Shown: positions 56,170-64,000 of the stretch, in pieces
Layout of the letters: every line of letters starts with the position of its first letter
Position numbering within the stretch: the stretch's first letter is position 1
Assembly: GCA_963585895.1 (NCBI GenBank)
Contig: CAUZXS010002432.1
Location: 119,205 to 183,204 of the forward strand
DNA: 64,000 nucleotides
From: Sepioteuthis lessoniana
Lineage: Eukaryota; Mollusca; Cephalopoda; Myopsida; Loliginidae
Direction of reading: 5' to 3'
The notes under the pieces: generated by a model
Seen by the model: the letters and a program-made list of their open reading frames with translations, nothing else
Told to the model about the DNA's origin: nothing
Database searches by the model: none
Program-made: the position numbers and the translations under genes

Positions 56170-57510
56170 GAGAATCTGTAGATTTATATCAAAATAAACG
56201 TCCATTTCAAAAATACTAATTTGGTTATGATCCTCTTATTTTACCCCTATAACTCACTTGGGAAAAAATCTCAAATTTTCAAATATCTAGTGAATTCCAC
56301 ACCAATAACAGAAGCAGTCTTAAAAATCCCCAAGATACAGGCAAATAGAATATGAGAAAGGAAGTAAAGAAAGCCAAGCTTTCCAAACTGAACAGTCTAA
56401 GAGAGAAAAAATCCTGCCAAGTGAAACTGACATAATTATATTTTTAGCAAACAATGTCAGTGCAATGGTGGTGATGAATTAGTTGGAATATTCAGAAAAA
56501 AATGGCAAGCCTAGTAAGGGATGGTGATTATTGCAAGCTACAAAAGGATATGGCCTTGAAAACCATGCAGGCTTTGAACAAGAACGAGGATGACTTCACT
56601 TGCACTGAATACAAACAGTTGAATAAACACTAAGTTTCCACATAGTCACAAAGATGGTATTATGTTGTTAGGAAGTAGGAAAGCTATTTAGCTAAGTCGA
56701 CACTGACCAAGGACCAATATTAGCATTCGAATATCCATGATACACTAACACGGAATAGTCAGAAGGAAAGACAAAATAAGCTCATTTGCACATACAGAAT
56801 CATTCAAAACATATATATGCATGAGAAGAATAGACAAGAAAACATAAATGTGTCTCAATAAAATGTTTTATGAACAAGCAGTACATGAAAGTGGTACAAA
56901 AAAGGTAAAAGTTTTACTTGATCATTATTGGAAGAGGTAAAAAGCACAGATTTTACTGTTCAAAGAACAGAGACAAAAGAGACTGAGATGGATTCTGGGA
57001 TTGTCACATGTGACCATGAAGTGTCCAATGATCATGCTCCATTCTCCATGGGAGACAATAATCTATTCTTTACTAACAATGGTATTCCATAAAAGCTGAT
57101 GGTCAAAGTGCAGCATATCATCCATTGGAAAGATTTCTAGTATATATAGTCAATATATTGAAAGATATCTCTACTATATAAAAACAAAACATTTGCCCAT
57201 TTTGTTGTGAAAATTTGAAATGCTTCAGTTAATTCCAGTCAAATAGTGACCTTGGATATTGTGAGCCTGTTCATCAAGGTTCCCATATGCAGTATTAAAC
57301 TTCCTTGCCTGCCAAATAACATTTACTAATGACAACTAGAAGGTGACACAATAGCTTTAGCAAAAAAGCCAAGTATGAAATTAAAAAAGCATATCCTGGA
57401 AACAATGTCTTATTCTCATCCTTCTATCTTTAGCAGATTTTGTGACTCATTGAACATAACAATACACTGTAGTACACAGTACACAATGTCATAAACTTAC
57501 TTTCATATAT
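56170..57510. other. Unrecognised sequence
   Basis: Slightly less AT-rich around 56320-57100, with no open frame above 60 codons and no recognised element. Could be an old retroelement too decayed to read. Confidence 0.4.
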
Positions 57511-57517
57511 ACAGATA

Positions 57518-58412
57518 CGAGGACAATTAAATAAGTTTCCAGACTTTTTTTGTATGGACACTTTTATTGATAGTACACACATGAAACCCTAGTCCCCTTT
57601 GAAAGTAATCTCCAGCTGCAATGCACTTGTTGTACTGTTCCAATAACTTCTAGAAGGCCCCATGGAAGTCCTCTTGTGTGAGCGTGTCAATGACCTTTGT
57701 CACAGCCTCTTTCATCTCCTCAATTGTCTCATAATGACAGCCTCTGAGCTTAGGGAATAACCAAAAGTCTCAGGGAGCAAGGTATGAACTTTAGGGAGGC
57801 TGAGGAACTGTTTTGATGCCCATCTTAGTCAAATAGTCTGTGACAAGGATGGAGTTGTGGACTGGTGCATTGTCCTGGTGGAAATGCTACTGACCCGATT
57901 TGAAGAGTGCTGGCCTCTTCCCTAGGAATCTCTTCCCGAACTCCCTTAAAACCTTAACATAGTAACCCAAACCCTAACTCTTTAGCCAATCAACTCTGGT
58001 GTATTGACTTCCTTACTCCTCCCACACCTCTCATCATCCCTCACAGAGTCCCTGCCTTCCTTGAATCTCTTATGCCACTCAAAAACTCATGCTCGATTCA
58101 TGCAAGATGCTCCAAAAGCAGTCTGAAGCATTCCATACATTTCTGTGGCATTTTTCCAAGTTTAAAACAGAATTTTATTGCATATCATTCTTCTAAAGTG
58201 TCCTCACATCCAGATTGTATTTTTGAAATTCACCAGCTGTGACAATAAGGCTTTAGTAGGGTGTATTCCAATTGCTGCTGTAGCTGTTAATTTGAACCTG
58301 AAATCATAAAAATTAGTCTGTCATCTCATAAGATGTATAGCAATAACGAATCCTGAATTTTCCAGAGTCTATGACAATTTTAAATGCCTGGAAACTTATT
58401 GAATGCACCACG
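57518..58412 (-). mobile_element. Mariner deletion derivative M3 (non-autonomous)
   Basis: An 895-bp element flanked by TA (57516 and 58413), with terminal repeats 'cgaggacaattaaataagtt' on the left and the complement of 'tggtgcattcaataagtttc' on the right. It is the reverse-orientation counterpart of the copies at 2620 and 6454, with the same internal junction (reverse complement visible at about 57925-57975) and the same truncated transposase parts. Its left end is not in a TA array, unlike the other two. Confidence 0.92.
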
Positions 58413-58877
58413 TACATCTCTAATTTTGTATACAGCCAGCAACAATCTAAGAGTGACAAAAAATGATTTTCTTCAAAGAGGTGACAACAATTTTAGTTCC
58501 ATCACAATACCTTCATTCCTCTTAGAAACTTTACACAAATGTATTGGCAAAGTAAGCTTTTCTACACACACACACACATACATACACAAACCTTCCATCA
58601 CTCTTTTTTGAATTTCATTTTCTAATGTATCCTCTTTTCTGCTTTATTGCCCTGGCAATAAAAGTTGTTTAGTTCTATAAACTGCTTTTATATTTATTGA
58701 TACAACCACACAATGATAACCATAACTAAGCCCTTATAAAAATGAAACTTTTTCTCCACTACAATAATTTCCCTAGACATATACAATGCCCTACCAAGAG
58801 GTTTAGGATGAATTAGAATCTGCCTTTTTCTTTTTATAGAGGAATGCACTTGTATCCCAATAGGCTGCCTAATAAGG

Positions 58878-59707
58878 TTGGTTGGTTGTTTGGTCTTATG
58901 GCATATCATCCTTTGTAGGTTATTTAACACCAAATACATTTTTATATAAATAGTCAGTTCTATTTCAAACAATTCAGTTTGGCATGTGTACACAGTTTAA
59001 TAGTCAAAAACATTTCTATTTCAAGCTATTCAATTTAGTCAAATATTTCTAATTCAAACAATTCAGTTTAGCATAAGTACGCAGTTTAGTTCTATTTAAC
59101 CCATAGATAGGACCCATCAGGTGCTACCCCTCCGGGCCAGAGTGGACCTGAGAGCGATGGCGATGAAGGGGTGCTCCTCATTCCCCAAAGCTCCAGTATC
59201 ACTGGAATCTCACCATCAAGTTTTTTAGTGTCATATCCAGGATACTTGTTAGGGAGGGGGTCTTACCCCTCTGCAGAGGTGCAGATGGTGTATTCTACAG
59301 CCCCAGTCGACTGGATAATACAGAGAGTTAAATGTAAAGACAGTTTTATTTCATATAATTCAGTTTATCATAAACATGCAGTTTAGATGTCAAAACAGTT
59401 CTATTTCCAGCAATTCAATGTAGCATAAATACGCAGTTTAAATGCAAAAAACAGTAAGCTCAAGAAACCACGGTTTATTTCTACTTGACCCATAGATTGG
59501 ACCCTAACAGGTACTACCACCCCAGGCCAGAGTGGAGCCAGGAGCGTTAGCAATGAAGGGGTACTCCACATTCCATAAAGTTCCAGCATTACTGGAACCT
59601 CACCATCAGATTATTTAGTGTCAGATCTAGGACACTCATGGGGGTGGGTTTTTAACCCTCTGCAGAGGTGCAGTCAGTGTATTCTACAGTCCCAGCTGAC
59701 TGGGCTC
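58878..59707 (-). mobile_element. Family A retroposon copy with 11-bp target-site duplication and internal duplication
   Basis: Flanked by exact copies of 'gcctaataagg' (58867-58877 and 59708-59718). Reading on the plus strand: tail 'ttggttggttgtttgg', array units, then the head block (59100-59305, ending 'ccagtcgactgg'). A second array part and a second head block follow (59335-59707, ending 'ccagctgactgggctc'). The outer duplication shows that the two-block form was inserted as one piece. The open frames at 59171-59386 and 59401-59589 lie in the head blocks and are not genes. Confidence 0.93.
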
Positions 59708-59993
59708 GCCTAATAAGGATGTTAACAGTGAATGTATAGACATTATATTTTGTTTTAATAATAATGACACCACTGAAACTAACCATCTTATTAAGATACC
59801 TGAATCACACATTTATTCTCTTCCACCCTGCCAATAGGTCTTAGAATATGACAACTGTATCCTTTGCAAAAGAGAATGATTCCTCCTTACCAAAGGGGTG
59901 TCCTGGATATGACACTAAACATCTGATGGTGAGGCTCCAGTTCTGGAACATTGACAAATATAAAGTGCCTCTTCATTGCCATTACTCCTAGGT

Positions 59994-60212
59994 TTGTTTT
60001 AATGGTATATCAATCTTTGTGAGTTATTTAATACCAAAGCCATCCTAGTAGAAGAACAGCAGTGATACTATTTAACCCATAGCAGGAGAGATAAGGTTGT
60101 TCAATACCTTTCTCATGAGTGTTTAGTTTGAATGTGAATGTAACAGTGAGACTAGAATTCAAACTTGCTTTCTTCGAAGCTGCAGTCCAGCCATTATGCC
60201 ATGTGGACTTCA
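59994..60212 (-). mobile_element. SINE-C copy with tRNA-like head
   Basis: Read on the minus strand: 'gtccacatggcataatggct' (box A-like) and 'caagtttgaattctag' (box B-like), then a short body and the tail 'tggtattaaataactcacaa…gatataccatt'. The tail closely matches the family A tail. The other copy is at 9785-9995. Confidence 0.75.
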
Positions 60213-60217
60213 TTTCT

Positions 60218-60410
60218 TCTGGTTCAATGGTAAAAGTGTTCACCATAGGCCCAGGAGATCAGGGTTCAATCTCAGGTTGAGTCTTACCAAAGATTCAAAA
60301 AATGGTACTTGATGCTTTCAGGGAAAGGAGCAGTGCCCTCCCCACCACCTTGGTGTAGTAGCTATTGAAAAGAGAGCCTTCGACTATGGTTGGCCAACTT
60401 ACTTACTAAC
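60218..60410 (+). mobile_element. SINE-S copy, internally deleted
   Basis: Head 'ttcaatggtaaaagtgttca', box B 'gggttcaatctcagg', 'ttcaaaaaatggtacttgat', then a jump across about 55 bp to 'cagggaaaggagcagtgccc', then 'ggtgtagtagctattg' and an end near 'caacttacttacta'. Adjacent to SINE-C inside family A. Confidence 0.88.
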
Positions 60411-60859
60411 TATGGCTCAAAAAGATCTGTTTTGAAAGTCATTAGTATTAGATAGGAATACTTGAAACTTTAAAACTAGGTGCAAAATTAATGTTTGGTA
60501 GGAAGACTTGAAACCATTTAACTGTATACAAATTATTTGGATTAAGAAAAGTTACTTGAAGCTATAATTGTTTTGAAAGGATTTTTAGTAACTTGAAATC
60601 ATAAAATTGAGTGCAAACAAAAGATTATTATTTAATAGAAATATTTACTTGAAAACATACAACTGTGGAAATTATTTGTATTTGATAGGAATCCTTGATC
60701 ATCTAACTGCATGCAAATAAAAAGCACAATTTTAAAAAAAGTCAGTGAACATTGAACATATAGTTTTTACAATTAAGCATTTACAAATTAACCAAATTTT
60801 GGCATCAAATAACCCATGAGGAGTTGAAATGCTGTTAGATAAATAAACCAAAACATTTT

Positions 60860-61420
60860 CTAGCCACATTTTAAGCCAACAATCATTGACATGTAAAACC
60901 AACCACCCAACAAAATCAGCTGACTAATCTATATACATAAAAACAAAAACAATAAATAAAATAGTTTTTAATAACCAAAACACTTAACACTTTTGTTAAC
61001 AGCATACACCAGTTTATTTCATCATTACATCAGTATACACTGGTTCCAACACTCACTCCATCATGAATATGCAACAATCTAAATTTAAAAACAGTATAAA
61101 ATGCAACAGAAAATCTTGCAAATATTCAAAATCTCATAACACTCTCAATAGAAACTATTTCTGCTATTAAAAACCTAATTTCACGGGATCTTAAAGGAAA
61201 TAATGAAATCTTCAATATACCTTTGGAAATGACTAATGATGGAGGAAAGTACTCAGAGAGAAAATTTGTAAAAATTGTTGTATAATGATGAACCAAACTT
61301 AAATGTTGCCCATAAAAATTATTAAAAAGAACCCTGTCCATGGTTTTTAATGAAACATGTATAAGAAAGAGAATGTTGCCTAAATACGGTTTATTCAAAT
61401 CTCTCTCTTTCTCTCTACCT
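60860..61420. other. AT-rich sequence, little recognised
   Basis: 'ctgtccatggtttttaatga' at about 61335 resembles 'ttgtctgtggtttttattga' near 36640, hinting at an unrecognised repeat. The open frames on both strands (61126-61500, 61340-61558) have no domain. Confidence 0.4.
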
Positions 61421-61423
61421 ATA

Positions 61424-61424
61424 C

Positions 61425-61455
<31 letters not shown>

Positions 61456-61465
61456 TGTATGTATG
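61424..61465. repeat. (ATGT)n microsatellite, probably the tail of SINE-B
   Basis: About 10 units directly at the 3' end of the minus-strand SINE-B at 61466-61580. Confidence 0.9.
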
Positions 61466-61580
61466 CATCCAACCTCTCTACTACAAACAGGATATAACAC
61501 TGGGTCAATTTTTAAGCAGAGTAAAGCTAGTTTGAATTCAAAGGTTTCCTTCTCCTAGATTGGTTTCCTAGTATATAGGA
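61466..61580 (-). mobile_element. SINE-B 3' part
   Basis: On the minus strand it reads 'ggaaaccaatctaggagaag', '…gaattcaaactagctttact', 'ctgcttaaaaattgaccc' and then 'agtagagaggttggatgc', matching the 3' half of 37189-37489. The tRNA-like head is missing. Confidence 0.78.
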
Positions 61581-61664
61581 TTGAGAATTATATGCGGAAA
61601 TTTCAAATCAATATATACCTAATATCTATGTTTAGCTGCAAACTTAATGAATATAATCATGAAT

Positions 61665-61669
<5 letters not shown>

Positions 61670-61702
<33 letters not shown>

Positions 61703-61788
61703 TCAGCCACCAACCAGGGTGATAACACAGTTTCGGTAGCTCAAGGCGGTACTGCAGCTTTTACCACCGGACAAGGTATTAAAAGAAT

Positions 61789-61820
<32 letters not shown>

Positions 61821-61877
61821 CACCAGATCAATCAACAGCAGAGACTACATTGGACATTCTTCATTCTTAGTGTGCAT

Positions 61878-61918
<41 letters not shown>
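61670..61918. repeat. Three (TA)n arrays separated by two short unique inserts
   Basis: TA arrays at 61672-61700, 61786-61820 and 61881-61918. The first insert (61701-61785) is a GC-rich segment of about 85 bp; the second (61821-61880) is about 60 bp. Neither was recognised. The open frame 61592-61870 spans them and is not credible. Confidence 0.85.
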
Positions 61919-61921
<3 letters not shown>

Positions 61922-61958
61922 TGTGAGCCCAAATACATACAAACATACTCATATAGAC

Positions 61959-62387
61959 TATCACCCATAAATAAGTACACTTCAGCCAATTTTTGATAAA
62001 AAGTTAATTTTCTTCTAAACCAAACATACCAGGATTTTATCATTTTGATAGGAATATTATAAAATCACAACTGATATATATATTATTCATTACCAAACAC
62101 TACAGCATTTAAACTATGTAATAAAAAAATTAAGTTTAGTTCGAAAATATACTAACTATGTAGAATTTTGTGTAGTGGCGTACTTAGTTTTGGACTGTTA
62201 CATATTCATAGTTTTGGTTACAGAGTTTCAATTCTGTAGAGTTTGGTAATAAATAATACCTAACAATATCTGTTTTGATTGTATAATATTCTGCTAGAAA
62301 TAATAAAATCATAGTATCTTTGATTTAGAAGAAAATTAACATTGTATAAAAAATTAGTTATGGTGTACTTATTTTTAGGCAATAGAG
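61959..62387. mobile_element. Family T element, complete, with long terminal inverted repeats
   Basis: About 427 bp. The left end 'ctatcacccataaataagta' and the complement of the right end 'ctattgcctaaaaataagta' begin terminal inverted repeats that extend imperfectly for about 150 bp each ('gttaattttcttctaaa' in both arms). The centre contains 'tgtgtagtggcgtacttagt'. It has no coding capacity and is non-autonomous. It sits next to a TA tract, so a TA-targeting partner transposase is plausible. Other copies are at 12208, 15840, 32095 and 51890. Confidence 0.82.
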
Positions 62388-62464
62388 TATATATATATAT
62401 GTGAGTGTGTGTGCACACAGACATACACACATAGATATGTATATATGCATGTGTGTGTGTGCAA

Positions 62465-62600
62465 TAATGGCCTAATGATTAAGGAAGAGAGATTTTGGTA
62501 AGTGTGCTTTTTTTCTGGATTCAGTTCTGGAACCAGATACCAGCCTCTCAGACCAACTCCTTGACCCAATATTTCTGTTCCCCCAAATCTGGTAGAAATT
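62465..62600 (+). repeat. Possible additional tRNA-like SINE fragment
   Basis: 'tggcctaatgattaagga' looks like a tRNA box A region and 'ggattcagttctgg' like box B at roughly the right distance. The body matches no other family in the window. Weak. Confidence 0.3.
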
Positions 62601-62604
62601 AAAG

Positions 62605-63445
62605 CAAGGAGTCACAGAGTTATTTATTGGCAAGTCCCAAAAGCTCCTCTTGTGAAAGAGGTTGATAAGTGTAGACTAACACTGACTCAACAAAAAATTA
62701 AAAGAAAAAAATTTTTTAAACTATCTCAGTGATCCATCTTGCAAAAATACATTTTTTTTTGACAATGTATTTTTGACGATTTTCTATTTTCAGCAGAAAA
62801 TCATTTTTCAGTCTCTTATAGTTTGTTTGTTTTTGTCTATAAAGAATTTTATTAATTGGAGTTATTAACTTTTTCTGAATTCAAAAATATGGTAAAAACC
62901 ATATATTTATTAGAGAGACAATTTAATAAATTGAATATCATGGCAACATTGTGGAGATTAGAGAAGAAGAGACAAGAGCTATGGCTTATAAGAATTTGTT
63001 GAGGAATTTTAGTTAGAGAAATGTTGCTTCCTCTCAAGTATAAATGTAAGAACAATTATGTACAATAACAATGTATTGTCTGAGCAAAATACGAAAGGAG
63101 TGAATGAATGGAAATGTGTATATAAATATATCCTTCTTATAAATATGTGTGTGTGAAGTTTCTAAGAGATATGAAAGTTTGCAGGAGACTTATACATATT
63201 TGAGAAGAGTTTTTTAATTGTTGCTTTTGTAGAAATTATAATGTGTATGATGTGTACTCTCCTGGGGTGTTGTGTTCAAATACCACATGAGGTTTGCTGG
63301 GGATGAAAAGTTCATGTTCTGAAGGATGAGAATTAGGTCTTGCCTAAGACATTAATGAGAATGAAATTTTTATGCCTACTGGTAGCAGAAATTCCTTGGC
63401 AGACAAAGGTGATAATACCACAGACTTACATTCAATATTACTATA
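62605..63445. other. AT-rich sequence, nothing recognised
   Basis: An isolated box-B-like 'gtgttcaaataccac' lies at about 63271. The inverted pair 'aaatacattttttttt / gacaatgtatttttgac' near 62748-62775 is short. No gene recognised. Confidence 0.4.
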
Positions 63446-63450
63446 AGATG

Positions 63451-63710
63451 TAAGTAAGTAAAATCGGCGACCTTAGTCGAGGGTGACCCAAAGGCTCCCT
63501 TTTCCATAGCTACTATACTGCGGTGTAAGGGAGGGTGCTTCTACATTCCCTGGATTGCACCACTTTACCCTTGATCTGTACCTTATAATTCAAAGTGTTA
63601 AGCAAGGAAGCATCAAGTACCATTTTTTGAGTCTTGGTATGATTCGATCTGCTGGGATTGAACCCTGGTCTCCCGGACCATTAGCGAACACTCTACTGGT
63701 TAGGCCAATA
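63451..63710 (-). mobile_element. SINE-S copy (tRNA-derived)
   Basis: Full minus-strand copy: box A near 63700 ('ggcctaaccagtagagtg' on the sense strand), box B 'agggttcaatccc', the full body, and an (AAGT)n tail at 63451-63461 on the plus strand. The 80-codon open frame over it is not a gene. Confidence 0.93.
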
Positions 63711-63714
63711 AAAT

Positions 63715-64000
63715 CTTATTTACCAAATGTTTGTCTGTCCATGCTACTTCTATTATTTTGGGCTCAATTTCAACTAAACTTTCAAGAATTGTTATAGTCA
63801 TTTCTAAAAAGTTTTAAGCAAATAAACAAATATTTGACTGCAAAGATCTTTTTTTTTTCTCCTCAAAATGGATCTACTTCCATATAAAAAAAAATTTAGG
63901 AATTATATCTTTTATATCATGGATATCTTTAATATTCTTCTGAGAAAAATTTCTGTGGAGTTTTCACAAAAAATATTTTTTATTTGAGTGCAACATTATG
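63715..64000. other. AT-rich sequence at window end, nothing recognised
   Basis: No coding signal or repeat family recognised. Confidence 0.5.

Larger units (their letters stand above)
59893..60850 (+). mobile_element. Family A retroposon copy split by SINE-C and SINE-S
   Basis: The head part 59893-59992 ('tgtcctggatatgacactaa', 'tgatggtgaggctccagttc', 'attgccattactcctagg') is interrupted. It resumes at about 60410 with 'tatggctcaaaaagatctg', second-type array units ('cttgaaaccatttaactgta') and the tail 'tttggcatcaaataacccat…' near 60800-60850. Confidence 0.78.

Overview
This is a gene-poor, AT-rich animal nuclear window that reads as a graveyard of transposable elements. I find no intact host protein gene, no functional tRNA or rRNA gene, no CRISPR array and no bacterial-style operon. 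Nearly all long open frames are either read-throughs of dinucleotide repeats or pieces of decayed transposons. The organism is most likely a mollusc, and my best guess is a cephalopod. The reasons are several tRNA-headed SINE families at high density, long (TA)n and (TG)n arrays, many mariner/Tc1 relics and a broken APE/RT non-LTR retrotransposon. That assignment is inference; no database search was possible.

Layout. 1-2.5 kb: degraded retroposon-like sequence and microsatellites. 2.6-7.4 kb: two copies of one internally deleted mariner, an LTR-like promoter block, a long retroposon I call family A, and another mariner-type relic. 7.9-13.6 kb: family A copies, an 88-bp tandem repeat, and a 5S rRNA-derived fragment. 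14.3-16.3 kb: a 1.9-kb imperfect inverted duplication carrying terminal-inverted-repeat elements (family T). 16.7-22.5 kb: mariner and Tc1 relics, two SINE-S copies, and a perfect 41-bp inverted repeat. 22.7-28.4 kb: GC-richer sequence around a non-LTR retrotransposon, followed by a 20/21-bp minisatellite. 28.5-29.9 kb: a family A copy split by a composite block of SINE-D copies with a long hairpin and a 14-bp target-site duplication. 32-39.7 kb: a mariner deletion derivative, SINE-S and SINE-B copies, and a three-level nest (SINE-S inside family A inside mariner G). 43.3-49.4 kb: a gag/primer-site fragment, mariner G copies, head-to-head SINE heads and a transposon nested in family A. 50-53 kb: an 85-nt hairpin, and a SINE-S inside a family T element. 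57.5-60.9 kb: a third copy of the deleted mariner, a family A copy with an 11-bp target-site duplication, and another nest. 61.4-63.7 kb: a SINE-B tail grading into a microsatellite, a family T element, and a last SINE-S.

The family letters (A, B, C, D, G, H, S, T, U) are my own labels for groups that repeat within this window. The elements do not form a pathway. What ties them together is insertion history: retroposons share a 3' tail, implying one LINE partner, and TA-targeting transposons sit in or beside (TA)n arrays. The strongest candidates for undescribed biology are the family A retroposon with internal repeat arrays, the SINE-D composite hairpin block, and the two short near-perfect hairpins at 19.8 kb and 50.1 kb.
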